Below are positions 15,832-25,303 of a stretch of DNA of 25,303 nt, in pieces (position 1 is the stretch's first letter; each line of letters begins with the position of its first letter). Source of the DNA: Cyanobacteria bacterium RUI128 (GTDB lineage Bacteria; Cyanobacteriota; Vampirovibrionia; Gastranaerophilales; Gastranaerophilaceae); NCBI GenBank assembly GCA_024695725.1, contig JAILHQ010000122.1, forward strand, positions 1-25,303. The letters are read 5' to 3'. Both the position numbers and the translations under genes were made by a program. The notes under the pieces are model-generated. The model had not been told where the DNA came from. It ran no database searches and was given only the letters and a program-made list of their open reading frames with translations.

Positions 15832-17203
15832 ATATAGAGAGATTAACTGAAACTTTTGTTCCTTTATTAGGTTTACTTATTATATCTATCATTCCGCCGT
15901 GGGCTTCCGTTATCGATTTGCTTATGCTTAGTCCGAGCCCAAAGCCTGTTTTCTTTTGTTCTTTTGACAGGGTTACATATTCGTCAAAGATACTCTTATA
16001 TTTCTCTAGATTTATTCCTATGCCGTAGTCTTCAATCTCGCATATAACGTTCTTATTCTCTTTGAACAGTCTTATATCGATAAAGCTGTCGTTGTTCGAG
16101 TATTCAACGGCATTTGCTATAAGGTTATTTATAACCCGTTTCATTTCCAGTTTATCAATAAAAACGCGGCAATCATTATTTTCTGCAGAAAACCTTATTT
16201 TTATGTTTTTTGAGTGGGCAAGATATCTCATTTCTTCTATGCTTGAAAGGATGACTTCCCCAAAATCAATTAGTTCTCTGTTAAGAGTTATTCCGGCACT
16301 TTTTTGTTTGTAGTGGCAGAGAATTTTATCAGTAATCAGTTTCATATACTGCGCAGAATTAAGCAGTTCAGAAAGGATTTCTTTATTTCCTGCGGCAGAA
16401 TCGTTCTTTAGTTCTTTCAAAATGTATTTAATTGCTATAATCTCTGCATTGATAGGGCTTTTGAGATCGTGCGTCAGACTTGCGATAAAATTATCGTTCT
16501 CTTCAAGTTTTTGGCTTTCTTCCTCTTTTGCCTTGAGAAAATTATAGATTTGAGCTTTAACAATCTTTGGTGAAAAGGGTTTTTCAATGTAGGAATAGGC
16601 TCCTGCATTGTACCCGTTCAGGATGTTTTCATTTCCCGAAACAGCACTGATAAAAACTATCGGGGTGTTACTGTTCAGCGTCGATTGCTTTATTCTTTCC
16701 GCAAGTTCAAACCCGGACATTTCAGGCATGAGTATGTCGAGCAGACAAAGATTATACTTTTTCTTTTCAATTTCTTTTATTGCATCTTCAGGGTTTGTGT
16801 ATCCGAAGGTTTTAATCCCCGTATCGTAAAAGATTTCCTCTAGCAGTGATATGTTAAGCTTGTTATCGTCAACAATTAGCAGGTTTGAGTTTTTTAGTTT
16901 TGTATAGTTGCAGAAGGTTTCTCTGTCGGTTATATGAGTGTTTTTGCAGAAGAATTTGTCAATAAGTTCCGTTCTTACCGGAAATTCAACAACGTTCTGG
17001 ATACCTAGTTTGCTTGCTGTTTCAATATATTGTTTTGAAAAGTTGTTTGTTGCGCACCAGAAAACAGTTGATTTATTGTTTTCAATAAACTTTTTCAGGG
17101 TTTTCGTGTTTTGCAATATATTAAAGTTAATAATGCAAAGCTCTTCTTTTATGGTTTTGTCGGGCAGTTTATCTATAACTGTATATCTCTCATTGGTAAT
17201 CAT
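15797..17203 (-). CDS. Soluble hybrid histidine kinase: pseudo-receiver, receiver, HisKA, HATPase
   Basis: A 468-aa signalling protein with no membrane segment, so it probably senses a cytoplasmic or partner signal. Residues 20-88 look like a degenerate receiver fold lacking the phosphoacceptor. A complete receiver follows (about 107-225: D112, D113, phosphoacceptor D156 in LLDILMP, K208 in EKPF). Then come HisKA with H245 in SLTHDLKSP and the HATPase (N-box NNLIANAVEYS around 359-369, G1 DYGIG 392-396, G2 GFGLGL 420-425). The order receiver-then-kinase reverses the classic hybrid and is common in Cyanobacteria. A -10-like TAATAT ends 6 nt before the ATG and no ribosome binding site is visible. 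No separate response regulator lies nearby. The 3' end overlaps mutS. Confidence 0.9.
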   Translation of the reverse strand: MITNERYTVIDKLPDKTIKEELCIINFNILQNTKTLKKFIENNKSTVFWCATNNFSKQYIETASKLGIQNVVEFPVRTELIDKFFCKNTHITDRETFCNYTKLKNSNLLIVDDNKLNISLLEEIFYDTGIKTFGYTNPEDAIKEIEKKKYNLCLLDILMPEMSGFELAERIKQSTLNSNTPIVFISAVSGNENILNGYNAGAYSYIEKPFSPKIVKAQIYNFLKAKEEESQKLEENDNFIASLTHDLKSPINAEIIAIKYILKELKNDSAAGNKEILSELLNSAQYMKLITDKILCHYKQKSAGITLNRELIDFGEVILSSIEEMRYLAHSKNIKIRFSAENNDCRVFIDKLEMKRVINNLIANAVEYSNNDSFIDIRLFKENKNVICEIEDYGIGINLEKYKSIFDEYVTLSKEQKKTGFGLGLSISKSITEAHGGMIDIISKPNKGTKVSVNLSIFTPAEKVKAEG

Positions 17204-17209
17204 AGTAAA

Positions 17210-17238
17210 ATATTACAACCTGAGGGAAAGGTTGATAA
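17210..17238 (-). promoter_or_regulatory. Candidate promoter of the kinase gene (leaderless arrangement)
   Basis: On the minus strand TTATCA (17233-17238) and TAATAT (17210-17215) are separated by 17 nt. The -10 box ends 6 nt before the ATG, so the transcript would start at or near the A of ATG. Confidence 0.4.
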
Positions 17239-17330
17239 CTCCCCAATACGGTAATATTCTGATAAACGGGGATATTTATCATTAATTTTTAGATGTGTTA
17301 ATTGAATTCAATATAATAATTATTAAGTAC

Positions 17331-17359
17331 TTGAAATTATTTAATTTTCGGTGTATTAT
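17331..17359 (+). promoter_or_regulatory. Promoter of the zinc-ribbon/rimM/trmD gene cluster
   Basis: TTGAAA (17331-17336) and TATTAT (17354-17359) are 17 nt apart, each matching the sigma-70 consensus at five of six positions. The expected leader is about 58 nt and contains a small hairpin, AAAATG (17375-17380) with CATTTT (17389-17394), with the purine-rich GAGGGAGA in its loop. Confidence 0.65.
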
Positions 17360-17423
17360 ACATGGTAGTCATCCAAAATGGAGGGAGACATTTTATATTA
17401 ACCGTAATTAAGAGGCTTGTATT

Positions 17424-18488
17424 ATGTATGTAAATAAATGCATTAAGTGTGGTGCTGAGTTTGAAACAAAAAACCCCAAACGTGTAATTTGCCCAAATTG
17501 TTTATACGCAGAGAAGGGTGCCGAAGAAAGTACGCAAGGGACAAAGAGTTATAGCAGTTATAGTTCATATTCTGCAGGAGAAGACAGAAATGACAGACCG
17601 CGTCAGTATAACAATGACAGGGGCGGATATAACAGAAATAACAACAATAATCGTTCGTTTAATAACAACAATCGTCGTTATAATAATGATAACCGCAACA
17701 ATGATGGTGGTGGCGGATATCAACAACGCAGAGGTTTTAATAACAACCGTAACCAGGGTGGCGGCGGATATGGCGGTAATAATCGCGGCGGCTTTGGCGG
17801 CGGCGGACAACGTCGTCCGAACAATCGTTTCCAACAGGGCGGAAACAGAAGACCGGGCGGAAGACCGCAGCCTAAGAAACAGGCAAAACCGTTGCTTATC
17901 AGTAAGGAGCAGTTAGAAAAGATTGAAGCATTATATAAGACAATGCTTCCTTTGCCTAATCCTGATGCACATGAGGTTATCGGTGCACATCTTGAAATTG
18001 AACCGAGAAAAGTTTTCTTCGGTATCAACCTTGTAAGACAAAAATTAATGTTGCCGAAGTTACCGTTCCCGAAACGTAAACTGGCGGTTACTCCGGATCA
18101 GATGACTGCAATTAAGAGCCTTTATACGCCTTTATTGCCGTTACCTCCAATTGGTTGCCACAAAATTATTGCAGCTCAGTTAAGAGTTGATGAGTGGCGT
18201 GTACATGTAGCTATCAAACTGATACGTGCTCAGATGGGTCTTGACAGATGGAACGAAGACAGACCTGATAAACCTGCAGATTATCTTGTTCCTAAATACC
18301 CTAAGCAGGAAGAAGCTCAAAAGGCTACTGAAGCTAAAGATGAAACTAAGGATGAACCTGCAGTAACAGAAGAGGAAGCACCGAAGAAACGCGGACGTAA
18401 GAAAGCGGAAGAAACTGAGGCTCCTGCTGAAGCGGCTGAAGAAGCACCAAAGAAGCGCGGACGCAAAAAGAAAGAAGATGCTGAATAG
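17424..18488 (+). CDS. Zinc-ribbon, Arg/Gly/Asn-rich putative RNA-binding protein with a duplicated domain
   Basis: A 354-aa protein that I do not recognise as a named family. In order: a four-Cys zinc ribbon (C6, C9, C23, C26); a low-complexity region rich in Asn, Arg and Gly (about 50-150), of the RG/RGG kind often found in RNA-binding proteins; two tandem copies of a 63-residue domain (157-219 and 220-283, sharing a LPLP...H..I.A.L....V...I.L.R pattern); and a charged tail with two KKRGRKK motifs. AGAGG lies about 8 nt before the ATG, and a good promoter stands upstream. It is followed after 2 nt by rimM, the place where many bacteria have the KH-domain protein KhpA. A role in ribosome assembly or RNA handling is inferred from that context. 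Confidence 0.8.
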   Translation: MYVNKCIKCGAEFETKNPKRVICPNCLYAEKGAEESTQGTKSYSSYSSYSAGEDRNDRPRQYNNDRGGYNRNNNNNRSFNNNNRRYNNDNRNNDGGGGYQQRRGFNNNRNQGGGGYGGNNRGGFGGGGQRRPNNRFQQGGNRRPGGRPQPKKQAKPLLISKEQLEKIEALYKTMLPLPNPDAHEVIGAHLEIEPRKVFFGINLVRQKLMLPKLPFPKRKLAVTPDQMTAIKSLYTPLLPLPPIGCHKIIAAQLRVDEWRVHVAIKLIRAQMGLDRWNEDRPDKPADYLVPKYPKQEEAQKATEAKDETKDEPAVTEEEAPKKRGRKKAEETEAPAEAAEEAPKKRGRKKKEDAE

Positions 18489-18490
18489 AA

Positions 18491-19000
18491 ATGACCAAAT
18501 ACGTTTCTGTTGGAAAGATTCTTAATTTTCACGGTGTTAAAGGTGAGGCAAAGGTCGGGTATTCCAAAAGTCAAAAAGACTTTATGGAATCTTTAGAGCA
18601 TGTCTATATTCTAAAGGATAATGAGTATTTACCTTTTGATATTTTGAGTATTAAGTTCAACTCAAAGTTCGCCCTACTAAAGTTTTCCGGTATAGATTCC
18701 GTTAACGAAATCGTCGAGTATAAGAACTGTCTTATTTTTGTAAAAGAAGAAGAAATCAGGGAAAAACTTGATGAGGATGAGTTTTTAATCGATGAACTTG
18801 TAGGGATGGCTGTTTACTGTGCCGAAAAACAGGTCGGTGTAGTTATTGGGGTTTCCAATAACGGTGCAAGTGATCTGTTATCAGTAAAGGCAAACTCGGG
18901 CAATATATGTCTTGTCCCTTTTGTGAAGGCGATAGTGCTTGATGTTATTATAAAAGAGAAGAAGGTTATTGTTGATAATATTCAGGGGTTGATAGAATGA
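18491..19000 (+). CDS. rimM: 16S rRNA processing protein RimM
   Basis: RimM helps mature the head of the 30S subunit by binding ribosomal protein S19. The 169-aa product has the N-terminal RimM barrel beginning VSVGKILNFHGVKGEAKVGY and the C-terminal PRC-barrel part, with FLIDELVGMAVY and the conserved LVPFVKAIV. It starts 2 nt after the zinc-ribbon gene with no strong ribosome binding site, so translation is probably coupled. Its stop overlaps the trmD start in an ATGA. Confidence 0.95.
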   Translation: MTKYVSVGKILNFHGVKGEAKVGYSKSQKDFMESLEHVYILKDNEYLPFDILSIKFNSKFALLKFSGIDSVNEIVEYKNCLIFVKEEEIREKLDEDEFLIDELVGMAVYCAEKQVGVVIGVSNNGASDLLSVKANSGNICLVPFVKAIVLDVIIKEKKVIVDNIQGLIE

Positions 19001-19686
19001 GATTTGATGTATTGACGTTGTTTCCCGAAATGATTGAGAATGCTTGTTCCCACAGTATTATCAAACGAGCTGTAGAGTCTGATATTATATCTGTAAACAC
19101 GGTTAACCCGAGGGATTATACTCTTGATAAGCATAAGAAGGTTGATGACACCCCCTACGGTGGCGGAGCGGGAATGGTTTTGATGGCTCAGCCTTATGTT
19201 GATGCTTATGAGGGGATAAATAAGTTAGAAAAATCAATAACTGTTATGATGACTCCGCAGGGAGAGCCTTTTAATAATGATTTGGGCAGAGAATTGTCAG
19301 GGTATGATCAGATAATCATATTGTGCGGTCATTATGAAGGTTATGATGAAAGAATCAGAGAAATAATTAAACCGAGAGAAATTTCTATAGGTGATTTTGT
19401 GCTTACGGGAGGTGAGCTGCCTGCTCTGTGTGTTATTGATTCTGTCACAAGAAAACTGGATGGCGCATTAGGAAAGATAGAATCAATGGAATATGACAGT
19501 TTTGAAGACGGTTTGCTTGAATATCCTCATTATACGAAACCGAGAGAATACAGAGGACTTGAGGTGCCGGAAGTGTTACTGAACGGTAATCATGCACTTA
19601 TAGAGGAATTTAGAAAAGAACAACAGATTCTCCGAACAAAACAACGCCGCCCCGATTTATATGAAAAATGGTTGAAACAACAATAA
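18997..19686 (+). CDS. trmD: tRNA (guanine-37-N1)-methyltransferase TrmD
   Basis: TrmD methylates G37 next to the anticodon using S-adenosylmethionine and so prevents +1 frameshifting. The 229-aa product shows the SPOUT trefoil-knot motifs: VDDTPYGGGAGMV, LCGHYEGYDERI, and ISIGDFVLTGGELPAL. The C-terminal LLNGNHALIEEFR and the KTRQRRPDL-like region (RTKQRRPDLYEKW) are also standard. The start overlaps the rimM stop by 4 nt, so rimM and trmD are translationally coupled. Confidence 0.97.
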   Translation: MRFDVLTLFPEMIENACSHSIIKRAVESDIISVNTVNPRDYTLDKHKKVDDTPYGGGAGMVLMAQPYVDAYEGINKLEKSITVMMTPQGEPFNNDLGRELSGYDQIIILCGHYEGYDERIREIIKPREISIGDFVLTGGELPALCVIDSVTRKLDGALGKIESMEYDSFEDGLLEYPHYTKPREYRGLEVPEVLLNGNHALIEEFRKEQQILRTKQRRPDLYEKWLKQQ

Positions 19687-19711
19687 TTTCATGGTATTTT
19701 TACAGTAGTTA

Positions 19712-20515
19712 ATGGGGGTTGCTTTGAGTAATACAACAAATGACGATTCTATATACATAAAGATACAAGACTGGTTATCAGAATATTCTGATACTCAGAA
19801 TGTAAAGCAGAAAAAACGCTTAATGAATCTTATTGTTGTAGCGATGATGCCAGTTGTTAAAAAAATTGCAAACTCAATAGCGCGTCGTGCTGAGGACCCT
19901 GTTGAAGATTTGATTCAGGCCGGCTCAATAGGTCTTGTAAAGGCAATTGAACGTTATAACCCTGAATTATGTCCTAAGTTCAGAATATATGCAGGTTATT
20001 TAATAGTTGGCGAAATGCAGCACTATATGAGAGATAAGGTTGCGCTCATCAAGGTTCCTAGAGAAATTGTCGAGCTTGCAATGCGTATAAAGAATTTTGT
20101 CAAAGATTTGAGTGAAGAAGAAATCGATAATATGACAAGTGAAAAGGTCGCTGAGGCGCTTGACGTACCTGTTCAGAAAGTAAATACAGCAATAGAAATA
20201 GAACGTCGTAAAAAAGTTACTTCACTTGATGAATTGATTAGTGTTGACGGAAATAAAACCTCTGTAGGTGACTTAACTCCTGCTTATGATTATCAGGAAT
20301 ATTCCGAGCAAAAAGACAGACAGATGGAAATTGATGAGATTATTAAAAATTTGCCTACCGAATATAAAGAAATTGTTGAACTGTTTTATTATGAAGATAT
20401 GAAACAGACAGAGATTGCAGAAAAACTTGAGTTGAATCAGATGATGGTTTCAAGACGTCTGAAAAAAGCGTTTAACTATATGTATAGTATTATAAAAAAA
20501 CATGATATGGATTAG
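19712..20515 (+). CDS. SigF/SigB/FliA-type sigma factor (group 3 sigma-70)
   Basis: A 267-aa alternative sigma factor with region 2 (VEDLIQAGSIGLVKAIERYNP; KFRIYAGYLIVGEMQHYMRD), region 3, and region 4 (LPTEYKEIVELFYYEDMKQTEIAEKL then MMVSRRLKKAF). It lacks region 1, as in group 3 factors such as cyanobacterial SigF, Bacillus SigB and FliA. The start is uncertain: ATG at 19712 has no ribosome binding site but a TACAGT 5 nt before it, while a TTG at 19724 follows GGGGG. The gene sits 25 nt after trmD and 2 nt before a prepilin peptidase. Cyanobacterial SigF is known to control type IV pili, which suits this neighbour. No anti-sigma factor is visible nearby. Confidence 0.92.
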   Translation: MGVALSNTTNDDSIYIKIQDWLSEYSDTQNVKQKKRLMNLIVVAMMPVVKKIANSIARRAEDPVEDLIQAGSIGLVKAIERYNPELCPKFRIYAGYLIVGEMQHYMRDKVALIKVPREIVELAMRIKNFVKDLSEEEIDNMTSEKVAEALDVPVQKVNTAIEIERRKKVTSLDELISVDGNKTSVGDLTPAYDYQEYSEQKDRQMEIDEIIKNLPTEYKEIVELFYYEDMKQTEIAEKLELNQMMVSRRLKKAFNYMYSIIKKHDMD

Positions 20516-20517
20516 TT

Positions 20518-21417
20518 ATGGAAGGCTTTATTATAATACTTTTATATCTGATGGGGTTATGCTGGGGAAGTTTTCTTAACGTTTTAATTGTGAGAACAAT
20601 GTCCGGAGAAAGCATATTATTCCCTTTTTCAAAATGTCCGAAGTGCGGGCAGAAGCTCTACTGGTGGCATAATATTCCTTTAGTTTCGTATTTTCTGCTG
20701 AAGGGTAAATGCTATTTCTGTAACAAAACGATTTCTCCGAGATATCCGATAGTTGAGCTTATCGGGCTGGCTATTTGTATTTTTGCTGCATACAATTACA
20801 TATCAGTATTTGATGCTTTGTCTGTAATTCTAATATTATCCATGTTTTTTGTCATGGCATATACTGATTACAAGATGAGAAAGATTTCTCCTGCTCAGGC
20901 TGTCGTAGTGATGGTTGCAGGTCTTGTATTCAGCAGATATGATATATTTAATTCAATATTAGGCGGAATAGCCGCTGCGGGACTTATTTTGACATTAATG
21001 ATTGTTGGTGTGAAATTGTTCAATAAAGAAACTTTCGGGTTTGGTGATATTTATTTGTTTGGCGCCTTAGGTGCTGTTGTCGGAATAGAAAGATTACCCT
21101 TGTACCTTTTTTATCTTTTAATTATTCAGTTCCTGTTGATATTGCCTAAATATATTTTGAATCTTATCCAAAACGAACAGGCTGAAACTTTAAAATATTT
21201 AATACTTTTTGGAACAACATGCTTTTTTCTTTACGTTTTGAGAGGGTTTCACCATGACATTTTAAATATAGTGTTAATAGGACTTTTCGGCGCATTGCTT
21301 TATTTTGTGTATAAATTAGTTAAAAATTTATTTTTATCAATCAAAACAAATGAAACCCAGGCATATTGCCCGCTTGCCCCTGCTGTTACTATAAGCTGCT
21401 TATTGTTTTTATGTTAA
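20518..21417 (+). CDS. pilD: Prepilin peptidase, A24 family
   Basis: This membrane aspartyl protease cleaves, and often methylates, type IV prepilins and pseudopilins. The 299-aa product has the N-terminal SFLNVLIVR block, two zinc-binding CxxC pairs (C40/C43 and C65/C68) and SPRYPIVEL. It also has about eight membrane segments and the two catalytic aspartates, D117 in AYTDYKMRKIS and D177 in GFGDIYL. The second motif has Tyr where most relatives have Lys (GxGDxKL). The C-terminal part is longer than in many relatives. It follows the sigma gene after 2 nt and ends the cluster, with a terminator about 75 nt downstream. No pilin gene is in the window. Confidence 0.94.
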   Translation: MEGFIIILLYLMGLCWGSFLNVLIVRTMSGESILFPFSKCPKCGQKLYWWHNIPLVSYFLLKGKCYFCNKTISPRYPIVELIGLAICIFAAYNYISVFDALSVILILSMFFVMAYTDYKMRKISPAQAVVVMVAGLVFSRYDIFNSILGGIAAAGLILTLMIVGVKLFNKETFGFGDIYLFGALGAVVGIERLPLYLFYLLIIQFLLILPKYILNLIQNEQAETLKYLILFGTTCFFLYVLRGFHHDILNIVLIGLFGALLYFVYKLVKNLFLSIKTNETQAYCPLAPAVTISCLLFLC

Positions 21418-21490
21418 GAATAACTTGCACACTATTGAAATAAGGTTTATAATGAACATGCTATTTATATTTCGGCTAGTGTAAAATCTT

Positions 21491-21522
21491 AACAGGAAGG
21501 ATATCCGACCTGTTTTTTTTTT
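21491..21522 (+). terminator. Intrinsic terminator after pilD
   Basis: AACAGG (21491-21496) pairs with CCTGTT (21509-21514), with a self-complementary GGATATCC in the loop, and a run of about ten T residues follows. It should end the cluster that begins at the promoter at 17331. Confidence 0.85.
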
Positions 21523-21600
21523 GCCAAATAATAAGTGTTAAAAATACATTATCCCATGCCGAAAAATGTTAAGTTTTCCCCTATAAACCCTTAATATTAC

Positions 21601-21628
21601 TTGCTTTTAACCCTGTTTGTAATATAAT
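21601..21628 (+). promoter_or_regulatory. gyrB promoter
   Basis: TTGCTT (21601-21606) and a perfect TATAAT (21623-21628) are 16 nt apart. The expected leader is about 33 nt and carries a strong GAGGAG ribosome binding site at 21655-21660. Confidence 0.65.
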
Positions 21629-21643
21629 TGTTATATAGATTAG

Positions 21644-24108
<2,465 letters not shown>

Positions 24109-24109
<1 letters not shown>

Positions 24110-24165
24110 GGGTAAATGTAGGGGTAAATATTTGGGATAAATATTGGGGGTAAATAGGGGTAAAT
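24109..24165 (+). repeat. GGGGTAAAT short tandem repeat cluster after gyrB
   Basis: Five units of 11-13 bp follow the gyrB stop: two start GGGGTAAAT (24109, 24121), one is GGGATAAAT (24134), and two more carry the exact motif (24147, 24157). The first G of the array is the last base of the gyrB TAG. A strong terminator lies about 35 nt further on. Confidence 0.85.
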
Positions 24166-24200
24166 TATCTATCCCTTGTAATTACTCAATAAAATATAAA

Positions 24201-24228
24201 AAGGAACTCATTTTTGAGTTCCTTTTTT
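24201..24228 (+). terminator. Intrinsic terminator after gyrB
   Basis: AAGGAACTCA (24201-24210) pairs with TGAGTTCCTT (24215-24224) around TTTT, followed by a T-run. The A-run on the other side would also allow leftward termination. Confidence 0.9.
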
Positions 24229-24265
24229 ACTAGCAAATTTTTTTTTCTCAATGCATTAACTCAGT

Positions 24266-25075
24266 ATGAAGATATCTTTCTATCAACCAAGTTATAGTTA
24301 TTACAATGCCCCGAAACAAGTTACCCCGCAAAAACAATCAAGTGTGTCGGCTCCTTCGTTTATGGCAGGTCCTTCTTGTGCGTATAAAGATTTGGTCCGA
24401 GTCAGACCGAGAAAATTAGCTTGTGATGTGATTTCTGATATTGAGTGTAAAAATATTCTTAATCGGGTTTATTTATACAAAGATTATAATAAAAATCCGC
24501 TTTTTGATATTGCATTAAACAGACAAAAATATCCAAAAGTTAAGCCAAACCAGGAAGGGTTGCTTTTATACGCAGGGTATGGTGATCTTTCAAATGACAT
24601 GAACAGGTTTTTAAGCAGAAGAGAAATGTACAGAATGAACCCTAAACAGGCAGAGGACGTCATTCGTGCGTTTGATTATTCTCTGAAAAAGCTTGATGAA
24701 GAATATGGTAAATATTCAGGTATTGTATACAGACAAGGCTTTTTCCCTTTAGGTCAGCAACAGTATATTTCAACAACCACTGACCCTGTTATCGCTGCAA
24801 CCCTGAGAGGCGGAATTTATACAAACAAAAATCTTGAGTTTGCCATAGTGAAAGCTAAAAACGGTCATAAGATAAATGAGTTCCAGAGAAAAATGGGCTC
24901 TGATTACGCGGAGGAAGAAGAGGAAATTTTATTGCACAGAACTTCAAAATTCAGAGAAATTACTGAACCTCAGGGTCAATATTTGAATTTGAAAAACCGT
25001 TTTCATAAACTGTTAGAAACGTATGCCCATCAGGAAGTAAACCCTTCAAAAATCAGAGTTTTTGAAGAAATCTAA
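24266..25075 (+). CDS. Probable arginine-type mono-ADP-ribosyltransferase (R-S-E class)
   Basis: Such enzymes transfer ADP-ribose from NAD+ to a target protein and are commonly toxins or effectors. The 269-aa product carries the three motifs in order and spacing: R156 in SGIVYRQG, the S-T-T strand at 169-171 (YISTTTDPVIAATL), and the E-x-E loop at E218/E220, followed by ILLHRTSKF as in the family. The preceding helical part (about 100-145, LYAGYGDLSNDMNRFLSR onward) also matches the exoenzyme-type fold. Residues 1-41 contain no Asp or Glu and are rich in Ser, Tyr, Gln and Pro, so they may be a secretion signal; there is no classical signal peptide. No ribosome binding site is obvious. No immunity gene is evident before the window ends. 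Confidence 0.75.
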   Translation: MKISFYQPSYSYYNAPKQVTPQKQSSVSAPSFMAGPSCAYKDLVRVRPRKLACDVISDIECKNILNRVYLYKDYNKNPLFDIALNRQKYPKVKPNQEGLLLYAGYGDLSNDMNRFLSRREMYRMNPKQAEDVIRAFDYSLKKLDEEYGKYSGIVYRQGFFPLGQQQYISTTTDPVIAATLRGGIYTNKNLEFAIVKAKNGHKINEFQRKMGSDYAEEEEEILLHRTSKFREITEPQGQYLNLKNRFHKLLETYAHQEVNPSKIRVFEEI

Positions 25076-25157
25076 TGGGGTAAATTCTTAATTTTTGCGA
25101 AAAGTTTTGTATACTATTCGCTAATTTTGTAGCTTTTTTATTCTTATTTTTACTCAT

Positions 25158-25187
25158 AATTGAGATTATACACATTCTCAATTTTGG
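25158..25187 (+). terminator. Possible weak terminator after the ADP-ribosyltransferase gene
   Basis: A perfect 8-bp stem (AATTGAGA at 25158-25165 with TCTCAATT at 25176-25183) encloses a 10-nt loop. Only a short T-tract follows, so it may instead be a protein-binding site. It lies about 85 nt past the stop. Confidence 0.4.
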
Positions 25188-25229
25188 CTTTGGGGTTTTG
25201 CCGATTTTCAAAAATTTTATAATATCCCT

Positions 25230-25303
25230 ATGGCAACAATACAAGATTTTGAAATTGAATTTGAAAGGTTTGTTTATAACCTTAAAGCGATAAATACCTG
25301 TAT
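25230..25303 (+). CDS. Start of an unknown gene, cut by the window edge
   Basis: ATG at 25230 opens a frame that runs to the window end (24 codons, beginning MATIQDFEIEFERFVYNLKA). A perfect TATAAT (25218-25223) ends 6 nt before the ATG and no Shine-Dalgarno sequence is present, the same arrangement as at several other genes here. The N-terminal helix with an F..F...L pattern would suit the SAM-like domain of a tyrosine recombinase, but 24 residues cannot decide it. Confidence 0.5.
   Translation, partial: MATIQDFEIEFERFVYNLKAINTC

Noticed and set aside
17565..18028. Minus-strand frames opposite the zinc-ribbon gene
   Set aside because: They are Ile/Val/Thr- or Pro-rich complements of the Asn/Arg/Gly low-complexity coding region.
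21418..21600. Possible origin of replication near gyrB
   Set aside because: No cluster of DnaA boxes is seen and dnaA, dnaN and recF are absent; the stretch holds a terminator and the gyrB promoter.
24266..25075. Toxin-antitoxin pair
   Set aside because: The ADP-ribosyltransferase has no small partner gene upstream, and the downstream gene is cut after 24 codons, so a pair cannot be supported here.
25053..25244. 63-codon minus-strand frame near the window end
   Set aside because: It overlaps the ADP-ribosyltransferase end and the promoter of the next gene, and has no ribosome binding site or recognisable feature.

Overview
This 25.3-kb window is low-GC bacterial chromosome that best fits a Gastranaerophilales-like member of the Vampirovibrionia (Melainabacteria), the non-photosynthetic sister group of Cyanobacteria. 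That assignment is inference. It rests on a SigF-type sigma factor next to a prepilin peptidase, a short group 2 RpoD-like sigma factor, and a large protein whose N-terminal MGMSASQ block and C-terminal helix look like a family I recall from that order. The core genes (rplA, mutS, rimM, trmD, gyrB) are ordinary bacterial orthologues. No tRNA, rRNA, transposase or CRISPR array was seen.

Layout. 1-830: the 3' end of rplA, a terminator and a 122-bp tandem repeat. 831-1733 (-): a group 2 sigma factor. 1898-4435 (+): a protein with six 36-residue Gln/Pro repeats and a C-terminal domain faintly like FliK. 4437-6013 (-): a secreted coiled-coil protein and the corrinoid adenosyltransferase cobO. 6058-6591 (+): 5-formyltetrahydrofolate cyclo-ligase. 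6691-11731: an accessory block with a 170-aa coiled-coil protein (-), a 506-bp divergent regulatory region, a 1025-aa protein (+) and two small unknown proteins. 11843-13211 (-): a membrane protein followed by gatD. 13252-15831 (+): mutS. 15797-17203 (-): a hybrid histidine kinase whose end overlaps mutS. 17424-21417 (+): a compact run of zinc-ribbon/RG-rich protein, rimM, trmD, SigF-like sigma factor and prepilin peptidase. 21668-24109 (+): gyrB. 24266-25075 (+): a probable mono-ADP-ribosyltransferase. 25230 to the end: the start of a further gene.

How the parts may work together. Apart from housekeeping, the recurring theme is the cell surface and secretion: a sigma factor with pilD (pili), a FliK-like candidate ruler protein, a large protein whose terminal helices flank a big central domain, a coiled-coil protein with signal peptide and C-terminal anchor, and an ADP-ribosyltransferase with an N-terminus free of acidic residues. 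Linking these into one export system is a hypothesis; no secretion apparatus gene is in the window.

At the DNA level three things stand out. The 9-mer GGGGTAAAT occurs 14 times by my count, mostly as 12-13 bp tandem clusters next to gene ends. Several genes have no Shine-Dalgarno sequence and a -10-like hexamer 6-9 nt before the ATG, suggesting leaderless mRNAs. An intrinsic terminator for one strand is embedded in the coding end of a gene on the other.
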